The position numbers and the translations under genes were made by a program. From Falsirhodobacter deserti (GTDB lineage: Bacteria; Pseudomonadota; Alphaproteobacteria; Rhodobacterales; Rhodobacteraceae), in contig NZ_ML137218.1 in the NCBI RefSeq assembly GCF_004015795.1, positions 1,649,811-1,713,810 on the forward strand: 64,000 nucleotides of DNA, written 5' to 3'. The notes below the pieces were generated by a model. It was not told where the DNA came from. It saw nothing but the letters and a program-made list of their open reading frames with translations, and did not search any database. Position 1 is the stretch's first letter; each line of letters starts with the position of its first letter. Below are positions 46,324 to 55,136 of the stretch, piece by piece.

Positions 46324-46991
46324 CGCAGGCGGGCGATCACGCGCCCCCACCCGCCGGGGCTGACGATGAAGGACAGCAGGAACCCGGCAACGAAGCCGGC
46401 AAGATCGGCGATCCACTGCAGCCCGCCACCAAACAGGGCCGCGAAAAGCAGCTGCACGCCCATCAGCAGCCCGATCAGGGTGAAGGCGCGATATTGTGCG
46501 CCCGTTCCCGTCAGCCGCACCCAAAGCAGGAATGTGAAGCCGCCGATCAACCCGTAAACGGGCGGGAACGCGCCCACCAGCGGCACCCCGCTTCCGGCCA
46601 CCAGCGTGAAGGCCAGCGCGCCCGCGATGGCTGCACCGAAGAACACGACCAGCACCGCCCACGGGCGGAACGCCTCGGCCACCAGCTTGCCCAGCGCAAG
46701 CAGGATCACCACCGCGAAGATGGCCTGCGTGACCGATGCCTGCACGAAAGGATAGGTTACGATCCGCATCACATGCACCAGCGGCCAGTCGCCCGCAGCC
46801 CACATTGCCCGAAGCACCTGCGGAAAGACGGCAAACCGCTCCAGCGCCTCAAGCCGCCAGCCGATCGCGCCGGGATTGGAGGTCAGGCCCGACTGGCCCA
46901 GCGCGAAAACCAGCTCCATCGCGATCATCGGCAGCGCCAGCAGCCAGACGACCCAGGGCAACGGATTGATCGGGCTGTTATGCTGCTGCAT
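46314..46991 (-). CDS. Rhomboid-family membrane protein lacking catalytic residues
   Basis: 225 residues, about six helices in rhomboid order. The usual GxSG in the active-site helix reads GAFP (140-143, then VYGLIGGF), and the histidine of the partner helix is Asp196 (WIADLAGF). The His and Asn residues usual in the second helix are replaced too ([15 protein letters not shown]). So this is probably an inactive rhomboid-like protein that binds membrane partners. Start ATG 46991 chosen to begin [16 protein letters not shown]. Convergent with murJ by 10 nt. Confidence 0.8.
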   Translation of the reverse strand: MQQHNSPINPLPWVVWLLALPMIAMELVFALGQSGLTSNPGAIGWRLEALERFAVFPQVLRAMWAAGDWPLVHVMRIVTYPFVQASVTQAIFAVVILLALGKLVAEAFRPWAVLVVFFGAAIAGALAFTLVAGSGVPLVGAFPPVYGLIGGFTFLLWVRLTGTGAQYRAFTLIGLLMGVQLLFAALFGGGLQWIADLAGFVAGFLLSFIVSPGGWGRVIARLRQR

Positions 46992-47064
46992 TGCTTTTCC
47001 TTGCCTTGTCTTGCCCCACAGCGTTAAGCCGAAACCTCGATACATTCCAGACGGAGTTCACATC

Positions 47065-48108
47065 ATGGCCGAGCCGGTCCAAACGCCTCAGGCTTTCCCC
47101 ACGCGCATCTTCTCGGGCATCCAACCCTCGGGAAGCCTAACGTTGGGCAATTACCTTGGCGCACTGAAACGTTTCGCGCAAAAGCAGGACGAAGGGATCG
47201 AAACGCTGTATTGCGTCGTGGACCTGCATGCGATCACCGTCTGGCAGGATCCCGAAAAGCTGCGCCAGCAAACGCGCGAGGTTGCCGCCGCCTATATCGC
47301 CTCGGGGATCGATCCGAAGCGGTCGATCCTTTACAACCAAAGCCAGGTGCGCGCCCACACCGAACTGGCATGGATCTTCAACTGCGTGGCCCGCATCGGC
47401 TGGATGTACCGGATGACGCAGTTCAAGGACAAGGCGGGCGCAAACTCGGAAAACTCGTCGCTGGGGCTTCTGGCCTATCCCTCGCTGATGGCGGCCGACA
47501 TTCTTGCCTTCAAGGCCACGCATGTGCCGGTGGGCGAAGATCAGAAGCAGCATATCGAGCTGACGCGCGACATCGCGGCGAAGTTCAACCACGACTACAA
47601 GGTGAACTTCTTCCCGATCACGGAGCCGCTGATCGAAGGCCCCGCCACCAAGGTCATGAGCCTGCGCGATGGCACGAAGAAGATGTCGAAGTCCGACCCC
47701 TCGGATCAAAGCCGGATCAACCTGACCGATGATGCCGACACCATCGCCAAGAAGATCCGCAAGGCCAAGACTGACCCCGAGCCCCTGCCCGAAACGGTGG
47801 ACGGGCTGGAAGGACGCGCCGATGCCAAAAGCCTTGTGAACATCTATGCCGCCCTGTCGGACAAGACGGCAGCGCAAGTGCTGGAGGAGTTTGGAGGCGC
47901 CCAGTTCGGCACCTTCAAACCGGCGCTGGCCGATCTGGCGGTGGCCAAGCTGGGCCCCATCACCGCCGAGATGAACCGCCTGATGGCCGAGCCGGACGAG
48001 ATCGACGCCATCCTTGGCCGCGGCGCCGAACGGGCAGAGGCGATCTCCACCCCGATCCTGAACGATGTTTATGACATCGTCGGCATGATCCGGTCGCGTC
48101 AGGTCTGA
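47065..48108 (+). CDS. trpS: Tryptophanyl-tRNA synthetase
   Basis: 347-residue class I synthetase. [14 protein letters not shown] carries the HIGH-equivalent (near 21-34) and KKMSKSDPS the KMSKS loop (near 209). [15 protein letters not shown] and the [11 protein letters not shown] segment are family conserved. Start ATG 47065 with ACGGAG upstream. Its TGA overlaps the ATG of the next gene. Confidence 0.95.
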   Translation: MAEPVQTPQAFPTRIFSGIQPSGSLTLGNYLGALKRFAQKQDEGIETLYCVVDLHAITVWQDPEKLRQQTREVAAAYIASGIDPKRSILYNQSQVRAHTELAWIFNCVARIGWMYRMTQFKDKAGANSENSSLGLLAYPSLMAADILAFKATHVPVGEDQKQHIELTRDIAAKFNHDYKVNFFPITEPLIEGPATKVMSLRDGTKKMSKSDPSDQSRINLTDDADTIAKKIRKAKTDPEPLPETVDGLEGRADAKSLVNIYAALSDKTAAQVLEEFGGAQFGTFKPALADLAVAKLGPITAEMNRLMAEPDEIDAILGRGAERAEAISTPILNDVYDIVGMIRSRQV

Positions 48109-49154
48109 TGCTGCGGGTGGCTGCGCGGGCGGGGCTGACGGCACTGCTGGCGCTGTCGCTTGTCTTCACGCTCTGGTCGGGGATCCGCATCGCGCGGGAC
48201 CCCGACCTTCGCCCCCTGACCGATCGCGCGGGGGCGGAAATCGTCGCCGCCACGGACCGTGCCATGGCGCGGGAAGCGACGGCCGAACGTATCGCCGCGC
48301 GCCTGGCGGCCCTGCTGGCAGAAGATCCCCGCAACTGGATCGCTATCGATGCCGTGGTGGATGTGGCCCGCGAACGGAGCCTGCCCTTCGACGAAGCTGC
48401 CGTGCAAGCCGCCCGCGCGGCCGACAGCGGCATCTGGTCCGGCATGCTGGACTGCGCCGCCTGCGCCTATGATCCCGCGCAATGCCAGCTTTCCGCCGTC
48501 CTGATCTGCCAGGTGCCGGTGGCGCTGACCTCGCTGGGGGATATCGCGGGGCTGACGCGCGGGGGCATCGCCTATGTGGCGGGGGAGGCGGTGGATACGC
48601 TGGAGGTGGCGCTTTCCGCCGTCGGGCTGGGGGCAACGGTGCTGATCCTTGCCTCGGGCGGCACGACGCTGGGGGTGAAGGCCGGCGCGGGCTTGGTCAA
48701 GACGGCGCACCGGATGCGCCTTCTGTCGCCGCGCCTGACCGCCACGCTGAACCGCGCCGCAACCCGCGGCCTTGACTGGCCGGCACTGGCGGCGGGCGAT
48801 CTGCGCCGTGCCCTGCGCCCCGATGTGCTTGCCCCCGTGACCAGCGTCGCCCGCAACGTGAACCGGATGGAGAACGTGCTGCCCACGGCGCAAACGCTGC
48901 ACCTTCTGCGCTATGTCGATGACGGGGCGGATGCCCGGCGTATCGCCAACGGGGCCGAGGCGCTTGGCCCCCGCACCGTCGGCCGGATGGAGGTTCTGGG
49001 CAAGGCGCGGTTCCTGCGGGCAACGGTGCGCGTTTCGAACGTGGCGCTTGGGCTGGCGGCGGGGATCATCGGGCTGATGCTGTCGCTGGCGGGCATGATG
49101 GCGCATCTGGGGCAAAGCCTTGCGCTGCGGGGGCTTCGGCGGCTGGCGCGGTGA
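48108..49154 (+). CDS. Unknown membrane-anchored protein with CxxC cluster
   Basis: 348 residues, not recognised. N-terminal helix (about 8-25), a periplasmic stretch with four cysteines at 116, 119, 126 and 134 (DCAACAY...QCQLSAVLICQ), a glycine/alanine-rich hydrophobic region near 150-205, and a C-terminal helix near 320-340. Translation is coupled to trpS by a 1-nt stop/start overlap. The four Cys could form disulfides or bind metal; no known family motif is seen. Confidence 0.6.
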   Translation: MLRVAARAGLTALLALSLVFTLWSGIRIARDPDLRPLTDRAGAEIVAATDRAMAREATAERIAARLAALLAEDPRNWIAIDAVVDVARERSLPFDEAAVQAARAADSGIWSGMLDCAACAYDPAQCQLSAVLICQVPVALTSLGDIAGLTRGGIAYVAGEAVDTLEVALSAVGLGATVLILASGGTTLGVKAGAGLVKTAHRMRLLSPRLTATLNRAATRGLDWPALAAGDLRRALRPDVLAPVTSVARNVNRMENVLPTAQTLHLLRYVDDGADARRIANGAEALGPRTVGRMEVLGKARFLRATVRVSNVALGLAAGIIGLMLSLAGMMAHLGQSLALRGLRRLAR

Positions 49155-49224
49155 CTGTCACGAAACGGTCTCGGAATCGCGCTATGGTTGTATCTGGCTG
49201 CGTTCTGTTTCCTCAAGACAGCCT

Positions 49225-49267
49225 GCGCCTCCGGTCCCCATGTCCCCCAGACCCCAACCGGAGGCGC
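49225..49267 (+). other. C-rich stem-loop leader before the aminotransferase gene
   Basis: GCGCCTCCGGT (49225-49235) and ACCGGAGGCGC (49257-49267) form a perfect 11-bp stem with a 21-nt loop of mainly C. The sequence from 49236 to 49300 contains 34 C and 13 G in 65 nt by hand count, the composition of a Rho-loading (rut) site. It lies 67 nt before the aminotransferase ATG, in a 179-nt gap. Could be a riboregulator or an intercistronic Rho terminator. Confidence 0.5.
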
Positions 49268-49333
49268 CCCCTTCCCGCCCCTTGTTTCCCCCGGGTCATG
49301 GTGATCTAACCCAGCCCAAAGAAGGAGACGATC

Positions 49334-50191
49334 ATGGCGTTCGGCACGCATATCCGCACATGGTTCGACGGGGCATGGCATGACGGCGACATCCCCGTGA
49401 TGAAAGCCGCAGATCACGGGCTTTGGCAGGGATCGAACGTGTTTGACGGCGCGCGGCTGTTCGACGGGGTGACGCCGGATCTGGATCTGCATTGCGCCCG
49501 CCTGAATCGGTCGGCCGAGGCGCTGATGATCACGCCCACCGTGGACGCCGCCGAAATGGTGGAAATCGTGCGCGAAGGGCTGAAGGGCTATGGCGATCAG
49601 GCGGTCTATATCCGCCCGATGTACTGGGCCGTGGACGGGTCCGAACTGGGTGTCGCGCCTGCCGAAAACTCCACCGCGTTCGCCATCAGCCTTGAAGCAG
49701 TGCCGCTTCCGCCCGCCGAAAGCACCACCACGCTGACGCGCACCCGATTCCGCCGCCCGGTGCTGGAAGATGCCGTCTGCAACGCAAAGGCCGGCGCGCT
49801 TTACCCCAACAACGCCCGGATGCTGGTGGAGGCGAAGCGCAAGGGCTTCGGCAATGCACTGGTGGGCGATGCGATGGGCAATGTTGCCGAAACCGCAACG
49901 GCCAACGTGTTCATGGTCAGGGACGGCGTCGTCTTCACGCCGATCGCCAACGGCACGTTCCTGTCGGGCATCACCCGCGCCGGCCACATCGCCAACCTTC
50001 GTGCCGACGGGGTGGAGGTGCGCGAAACCGTGCTGACGTTCGAGGACTTCCACGCCGCTGACGAGGTGTTCCTGTCGGGCAACTTTTCAAAGGTGCAGGC
50101 GGTGACGCGGTTCGACGAAACCGAATTTGCCCACGGGCCCGTCACGAAACGGGTGCGGCAGCTTTACATGGATTTCGCCCATTCGTGCTGA
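49334..50191 (+). CDS. ilvE: Branched-chain amino-acid aminotransferase
   Basis: 285-residue fold type IV PLP enzyme interconverting Val/Ile/Leu with their keto acids. GLWQGSNVFDGAR near residue 30, the PLP lysine in VCNAKAGALYPNN (near 150), VAETATANVFMVRDG and the loop TRAGHIANLR. It could also be a D-amino-acid or 4-amino-4-deoxychorismate type relative, but the length and motifs favour BCAT. AAGGAG lies 9 nt before ATG 49334. Confidence 0.85.
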   Translation: MAFGTHIRTWFDGAWHDGDIPVMKAADHGLWQGSNVFDGARLFDGVTPDLDLHCARLNRSAEALMITPTVDAAEMVEIVREGLKGYGDQAVYIRPMYWAVDGSELGVAPAENSTAFAISLEAVPLPPAESTTTLTRTRFRRPVLEDAVCNAKAGALYPNNARMLVEAKRKGFGNALVGDAMGNVAETATANVFMVRDGVVFTPIANGTFLSGITRAGHIANLRADGVEVRETVLTFEDFHAADEVFLSGNFSKVQAVTRFDETEFAHGPVTKRVRQLYMDFAHSC

Positions 50192-50243
50192 TGCGCTTGC
50201 AAACAGTCCGCCTGCATCCAACATGCAGCAAGGGGGAGATCTG

Positions 50244-50699
50244 ATGCGGAAATTTCTTGTCGTTCTGGATGACACCCGGGAATGCCTGAACGCAATGCGC
50301 TATGCGGCGTTCCGCGCGGCGCATACCGGCGGGGGCGTCGTGATACTTGCGGTGATCGACCGCGAGGATATGCAGCATTTCATGGGCGTGGCCGAGGTGA
50401 TGCGGGCCGAGGCGCGCGAGCGGATCGAGGCCCATTACGAGGTGTTCGCCAAGTGGATGCGCGACCGCCAGGGGGTTCACCCCCAGCTGGTGCTGCGTGA
50501 AGGCGACACCTGTCAGGCAATCCTGAACCTGGTGGAGGAGGATCCCGAGATCGGTATCCTCGTGCTTGGGGCGGGCGGGGAAAAGGGTGGCCCGGGGCCG
50601 CTTGTCACGCAAATGAGCCGGAATGCCGGCACCCTGCCCATCCCCGTGACCATCGTGCCCGGCGATCTGACAAAGGAGCGGCTGGAGGCGATCACCTGA
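50244..50699 (+). CDS. Universal stress protein UspA family
   Basis: 151 residues, UspA/HUP fold. KFLVVLDDTRECLNAMRYAA at the N terminus, VVILAVIDRE strand, and the C-terminal ILVLGAGGEKGGPGPLVTQM. The usual ATP-binding G-2x-G-9x-GS motif is only partly present, so ATP binding is uncertain. AGGGGGAG precedes ATG 50244. Short gap after the aminotransferase gene. Confidence 0.82.
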   Translation: MRKFLVVLDDTRECLNAMRYAAFRAAHTGGGVVILAVIDREDMQHFMGVAEVMRAEARERIEAHYEVFAKWMRDRQGVHPQLVLREGDTCQAILNLVEEDPEIGILVLGAGGEKGGPGPLVTQMSRNAGTLPIPVTIVPGDLTKERLEAIT

Positions 50700-50748
50700 C
50701 GGGAACCTCTGCCCGCGCGGCGGGTTGGCCCCGAAACGGAGGTGACCC

Positions 50749-51009
50749 ATGTCCGAAGCGAAAAAGACCCAAGACCACGACACGATCCGCAAGTGGGCCG
50801 AAGCCCGCGACGGCCACCCTGCCAAGGTCGAGACCAAGGGCAAGGGTGGCATCCTGCGGATCGATTTCGGAGAGCCGGAAGACAACCTCACCCCGATCGA
50901 GTGGGAGGAGTTCTTCCAGATCTTCGACGACAACAACCTGACCTTCCTTTATCAGGAAGAAGTGGAAGATGGCGGCACCAGCCGCTTCAACAAGTTCGTG
51001 TCGTCCTAG
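50749..51009 (+). CDS. Small acidic conserved protein
   Basis: 86 residues, acidic and aromatic. KTQDHDTIRKWAEARDG, GGILRIDFGEP, WEEFFQIFDDNNLTFLYQEE. No catalytic motif. Homologues are often mislabelled as a glucan-branching enzyme fragment, for which I see no support; it is simply an unknown short protein. AGGTGACCC precedes the ATG. Not recognised functionally. Confidence 0.78.
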   Translation: MSEAKKTQDHDTIRKWAEARDGHPAKVETKGKGGILRIDFGEPEDNLTPIEWEEFFQIFDDNNLTFLYQEEVEDGGTSRFNKFVSS

Positions 51010-51023
51010 AACGGTTCCAAAAC

Positions 51024-51052
51024 TTGACAGTCGCGGGATCGGGGCGCATATC
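51024..51052 (+). promoter_or_regulatory. Candidate promoter of nfuA
   Basis: TTGACA (51024-51029), 17-nt spacer, CATATC (51047-51052). Perfect -35 but weak -10, 25 nt before the nfuA ATG. Confidence 0.4.
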
Positions 51053-51076
51053 GGCACCAACCTTTGGAGGCTGCCC

Positions 51077-51634
51077 ATGTTCATCCAGACAGAATCTACC
51101 CCGAACCCCGCGACGCTGAAATTCCTTCCGGGCCAGCAGGTGCTGGATCTTGGAACGGCGGATTTCCCGTCCGAAGATGCGGCGGCGTCCTCCCCCCTTG
51201 CGCGGCGCGTCTTTGCCGTGGGCGGCGTTGCCGGCGTGTTCCTTGGCAATGATTTCATCACCGTTACCAAGACCGAGGGGCGCGAGTGGGACCATGTGAA
51301 GCCCGCAGTTCTTGGCGCCATCATGGAGCATTACCAGTCCCGTGAGCCCGTGATCGAGGGCGAGCGTGCTTCGGCCCATGCCGAACATACCGGCGAGGAT
51401 GGCGACATTGTCGAACAGATCAAGGAACTGCTGGATACGCGCGTGCGTCCGGCCGTTGCGCAGGATGGCGGCGACATCACCTTCCACGGCTTCGATCGCG
51501 GCATCGTTTATCTGCACATGCAGGGCGCCTGCGCCGGCTGCCCGTCCTCGACCCTGACGCTGAAGATGGGGATCGAGAACCTGCTGCGACATTACATCCC
51601 CGAGGTTCTGGAGGTTCGCCCGGTTGCGGCCTGA
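51077..51634 (+). CDS. nfuA: NfuA-type Fe-S carrier protein
   Basis: 185 residues. N-terminal NFU domain (MFIQTESTPNPATLKFLPG) and a C-terminal NifU-like domain with the Fe-S ligands Cys152 and Cys155 (GACAGCPSSTLTLK). Delivers [4Fe-4S] clusters to client enzymes. GGAGG lies before ATG 51077. Overlaps tsaB by 11 nt. A possible iron-stress link to the AT-rich promoter motif is only conjecture. Confidence 0.92.
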   Translation: MFIQTESTPNPATLKFLPGQQVLDLGTADFPSEDAAASSPLARRVFAVGGVAGVFLGNDFITVTKTEGREWDHVKPAVLGAIMEHYQSREPVIEGERASAHAEHTGEDGDIVEQIKELLDTRVRPAVAQDGGDITFHGFDRGIVYLHMQGACAGCPSSTLTLKMGIENLLRHYIPEVLEVRPVAA

Positions 51635-52202
51635 CGCCCTGATCCTCGCGTTCGACACATCGGCCGCGCATTGCGCGGCCGCTTTGCTTTCGGGCGACAT
51701 CGTTCTGGCGCAGGCCGAAGAGGCCATGGCCAAGGGGCAGGCGGAACGGCTGCTGCCGCTGCTGGAAGACGTTCTGGCAGCAGGCGGCAAAACCTGGGGC
51801 GATCTTGATGCCCTGGCCGTCGGCACCGGCCCCGGCAACTTCACCGGCATCCGCATCGCCGTCGCGGCTGCGCGCGGGCTGGCGCTTGGCCTGAACATCC
51901 CCGCGATCGGCGTTTCCACGCTGGAGGCGCGGGCCCACGGCCTGCCCCGTCCGCTGGTGGTGGCCGAACCCGCCCCGCGCGGCATGTTCCATGTCCAGAC
52001 CTTCGGACCGGACAGCCCAGCCTGCCTGACGGACACGGTTCCCGAGGGCCCCCGCCCCGCCCCGCTTTACCCGCTGGCCGAAGCCATCGCGCGCGTGGCG
52101 CTGGCGCAGGGGCCGCAGGGCCGCCCTTCGCCCTTCTATCTGCGCGGCGCCGATGCCGCGCCCCCTTCCGACCCGCCGCCGGTGATCCTTGATGTGGAAT
52201 GA
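51624..52202 (+). CDS. tsaB: tRNA t6A modification protein TsaB
   Basis: 192-residue ASKHA-fold partner of TsaD in N6-threonylcarbamoyl adenosine synthesis. FDTSAAHCAAAL near the N terminus and VGTGPGNFTGIRIAVAAARG near residue 70 are the family marks. Start is TTG 51624, overlapping nfuA and with GGAGG 9 nt upstream; no ATG is near enough. It overlaps rimI by 11 nt. Confidence 0.88.
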   Translation: MRPDALILAFDTSAAHCAAALLSGDIVLAQAEEAMAKGQAERLLPLLEDVLAAGGKTWGDLDALAVGTGPGNFTGIRIAVAAARGLALGLNIPAIGVSTLEARAHGLPRPLVVAEPAPRGMFHVQTFGPDSPACLTDTVPEGPRPAPLYPLAEAIARVALAQGPQGRPSPFYLRGADAAPPSDPPPVILDVE

Positions 52203-52581
52203 TCTGGCCGCGGTTCACGCGGCTTCTTTCATCAACCCGCCCCCGTGGTCCGCGAAGGATCTGCAATCGGCAGCCGAGGGTGCGGGCAGTTTCCTGCTGC
52301 GGGACGGTGCAGGCTTCCTGATCGGCCGCGCCATCGCCGGCGAGGCGGAACTGCTGACGCTGGCCACGCATCCCGATGCCCGCCGGCAAGGGACCGGATC
52401 ACGTCTGGTTGCCGCGTTCTTGATCCGGGCCGCGCAGGATGCCGACATCGCCTTCCTTGAAGTGGCCGCGGACAACATGCCCGCGATCCGCCTTTATTCC
52501 ACCCACGGCTTCGCCCAGGTCGCCCGACGTCCGCGTTACTACGGCGCAACGGATGCCCTTGTGATGCGTTGCCCTCTCTAG
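52192..52581 (+). CDS. rimI: N-terminal acetyltransferase RimI-like
   Basis: 129-residue GNAT. The acetyl-CoA loop ATHPDARRQGTGSRLV (near 60) and VAADNMPAIRLYSTHGF (near 95) are clear. RimI in other bacteria acetylates ribosomal protein S18 and sits beside tsaB as here. Start ATG 52192; a TTG one codon earlier extends the frame trivially. Overlaps tsaB by 11 nt, giving a tsaB-rimI coupled pair. Confidence 0.85.
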   Translation: MWNDLAAVHAASFINPPPWSAKDLQSAAEGAGSFLLRDGAGFLIGRAIAGEAELLTLATHPDARRQGTGSRLVAAFLIRAAQDADIAFLEVAADNMPAIRLYSTHGFAQVARRPRYYGATDALVMRCPL

Positions 52582-52626
52582 TCAGTCGCTTATACTGGCG
52601 CAAACCACATGGAGGCTGCCCTCGTG

Positions 52627-53613
52627 ATGCTTAAGGCCCTTTTCGGCGCGACCGCGCTTGCCCTCACCGCCGGTTCCGCGCTGGCAGATCCTGCCCTGAT
52701 CTATGACATGGGGGGAAAGTTCGACAAGTCGTTCAACGAGGCGGCCTATATCGGCGCGTCCCGCTGGGTCGAGGAAACGGGCGGATCGTATCGCGAGATC
52801 GAGATGCAGTCCGAAGCGCAGCGCGAACAGGCCCTCCGCCGGCTGGCGCAATCGGGCTTTGATCCCATCGTGATGACCGGCTTTTCCTTTGCCGACGTGC
52901 TGCGGCAGGTGGCGCCGGAATATCCGGACACCAAGTTCGTGATCATTGACGATCAGGTGGATGCGCCGAATGTCCGCTCGCTCATCTTCTCGGAAGATGA
53001 AGGGTCGTATCTGGCCGGCATCATGGCGGCGATGGCCTCGGAAAGCGGCACCGTGGGCTTCATCGGCGGCATGGACATCCCGCTGATCCGCAAGTTTGGC
53101 TGCGGCTTTGCCCAAGGCGTCGTGGCCACCAACCCTGATGCCCGCGTTCTGGTCAGCTGGACCGGATCGACCCCCGCGGCATGGAACGATCCCGTGCGCG
53201 GAGGAGAACTGGCGCGCGCCCAGATCGGCCAAGGCGCCGACGTGATCTATCACGGTGCGGGCGGCACGGGCATCGGCATCCTGCAGGCCGCCGCGGATGA
53301 AGGCATCCTTGGCATCGGCGTGGACAGCAACCAGAATGCGCTGCATCCGGGGCAGATCCTGACCTCCATGGTCAAGCGCGTGGACAATGCCGTTTACGAC
53401 GCCTTCAGCCAGGGCGAGGGGCTGGAGCCGGGCACCTATGTGCTGGGTCTGGCCGAAGAGGGCGTTTCCGTTGCGATGGACGAACATAACCGCAGCCTTG
53501 TGACGCCGGAAATGGAAGCCGCCGTTGCCGACGCCACGCAGAAGATCATCGCGGGCGAAATCCAGGTTCATGACTACATGAGCGACGACACCTGCCCGGT
53601 TGCCGGCTTCTGA
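52627..53613 (+). CDS. BMP family nucleoside-binding periplasmic protein (copy 2)
   Basis: 328 residues. Signal peptide MLKALFGATALALTAGSALA, cleavage after ALA, no lipobox. LIYDMGGKFDKSFNEAAYIG at the mature start and FIGGMDIPLIRKFGCGFAQG, IYHGAGGTGIGILQAA are classical PnrA/BMP motifs. A GTG one codon earlier has the better ribosome-site spacing (GGAGG). First gene of a five-gene operon; its TGA overlaps the next ATG. Confidence 0.9.
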   Translation: MLKALFGATALALTAGSALADPALIYDMGGKFDKSFNEAAYIGASRWVEETGGSYREIEMQSEAQREQALRRLAQSGFDPIVMTGFSFADVLRQVAPEYPDTKFVIIDDQVDAPNVRSLIFSEDEGSYLAGIMAAMASESGTVGFIGGMDIPLIRKFGCGFAQGVVATNPDARVLVSWTGSTPAAWNDPVRGGELARAQIGQGADVIYHGAGGTGIGILQAAADEGILGIGVDSNQNALHPGQILTSMVKRVDNAVYDAFSQGEGLEPGTYVLGLAEEGVSVAMDEHNRSLVTPEMEAAVADATQKIIAGEIQVHDYMSDDTCPVAGF

Positions 53614-55136
53614 TGACCGGCGATACCGCGATCGAGCTTCGGGGCATCTCGAAGGCCTTCGGGTCCGTACAGGCGAACAAGGACATCCACATCCGCGTGG
53701 CCAAGGGCTCGATCCACGGCATCATCGGGGAAAACGGGGCCGGAAAGTCGACGTTGATGTCGATCCTTTACGGCTTTTACCGGGCGGATTCGGGCCAGAT
53801 TCTGGTAGACGGGCGGGAAACGCCCATCCCCGACAGCCAGGCCGCGATCCGCGCGGGCATCGGCATGGTGTTCCAGCATTTCAAGCTGGTGCAGAACTTC
53901 ACCGTGCTGGAAAACGTGATCCTTGGGGTGGAGGACGGCCGGCTTTTGCGCCCGTCCCTTGCCAAGGCCCGCAAGGAGCTTGCCCGCCTTTCAAAGGATT
54001 ACGGGCTTGAAGTGGACCCCGATGCCAAGATCGAGGATCTTTCGGTCGGGTATCAGCAGCGGGTGGAAATCCTGAAGGCGCTGTATCGGCAGGCCGACAT
54101 CCTGATCCTGGACGAACCGACGGGCGTGCTGACCCCGGCCGAGGCCGATCACCTGTTCCGCATCCTGCGCGGATTGCGCGAGCAGGGCAAGACCGTGATC
54201 CTGATCACGCACAAGCTGCGCGAGATCATGGACATCACCGACGAGGTTTCCGTGATGCGCCGCGGCGAGATGATCGCAAGCGTCGTCACGCGCGAAACCT
54301 CTCCGCCGCAGCTGGCAGAGCTGATGGTGGGCCGCAAGGTCCTGCTGCGCGTCGACAAGCAGCCCGCCCAGCTGGGCGAGGTGGTGCTGCAGGCCAACGA
54401 CCTGCGCGTCAGCCATGACGGGGTGGAGCGACTGAAGGGCGTCGACCTGACGATCCGGCGGGGAGAGATCCTTGGCATCGCCGGTGTTGCCGGCAATGGC
54501 CAGTCGGAGTTGATGGAGCTTCTGGCCGGCATCGTCGCCGGCACCGGCTCTGCGCGTCTTCTGGGGCGGGAGCTTGACCTTTCGGGCCATGAGGACGGGC
54601 GGGACCGCCGCCATGCCGGCATCGGGCACGTGCCCGAGGATCGCCAGCATCTTGGCGTCATCATGGATTTCGCCGCGTGGGAAAACGTTGCCTTCGGGTA
54701 TCACCGCGAAGACGCCTATCGCAGCGGCCCCTTCACCGACAATGCCGCCCTGAAGGCGGACACGGCAGCAAAAATGGAACGGTTCGATGTGCGCCCCCCG
54801 CTGCCGAACCTTGCGATCAAGCATTTCTCGGGAGGCAACCAGCAGAAGATCATCGTCGCCCGAGAGATCGAGCGGAACCCCGACCTTCTTCTGATCGGTC
54901 AGCCCACTCGCGGTGTCGATATCGGCGCGATCGAATTCATCCACAAGCAGATTGTCGCGCTGCGCGATCAGGGAAAGGCGATCCTTCTGGTCTCGGTCGA
55001 ACTGGACGAGGTGATGTCCCTTTCCGACCGCGTTGCCGTCATGTTCGACGGGCGCATCATGGGCGTGCGCGACGCCGCCACCACGAACGAACGAGAGCTT
55101 GGCCTGCTGATGGCCGGCGTGACGGAGACCGCCTGA
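53613..55136 (+). CDS. BMP-type nucleoside ABC transporter, fused double ATPase (copy 2)
   Basis: 507 residues. Domain 1: Walker A GENGAGKST (39-47), VFQHFKLV, signature LSVGYQQR, Walker B ILILDEPTGVLTP. Domain 2: GVAGNGQSEL, FSGGNQQKII, LLLIGQPTRGVD. The second domain again has a degenerate Walker A, as in copy 1. ATG 53613 shares its first base with the upstream stop, and the stop overlaps the next ATG. Confidence 0.9.
   Translation: MTGDTAIELRGISKAFGSVQANKDIHIRVAKGSIHGIIGENGAGKSTLMSILYGFYRADSGQILVDGRETPIPDSQAAIRAGIGMVFQHFKLVQNFTVLENVILGVEDGRLLRPSLAKARKELARLSKDYGLEVDPDAKIEDLSVGYQQRVEILKALYRQADILILDEPTGVLTPAEADHLFRILRGLREQGKTVILITHKLREIMDITDEVSVMRRGEMIASVVTRETSPPQLAELMVGRKVLLRVDKQPAQLGEVVLQANDLRVSHDGVERLKGVDLTIRRGEILGIAGVAGNGQSELMELLAGIVAGTGSARLLGRELDLSGHEDGRDRRHAGIGHVPEDRQHLGVIMDFAAWENVAFGYHREDAYRSGPFTDNAALKADTAAKMERFDVRPPLPNLAIKHFSGGNQQKIIVAREIERNPDLLLIGQPTRGVDIGAIEFIHKQIVALRDQGKAILLVSVELDEVMSLSDRVAVMFDGRIMGVRDAATTNERELGLLMAGVTETA

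Noticed and set aside
49241-49383. Proline-rich leader peptide for attenuation of the aminotransferase gene
   Set aside because: The frame is Pro-rich, not Leu/Ile/Val-rich, runs into the aminotransferase gene in another frame, and has no clear ribosome site; C-richness alone explains the prolines.
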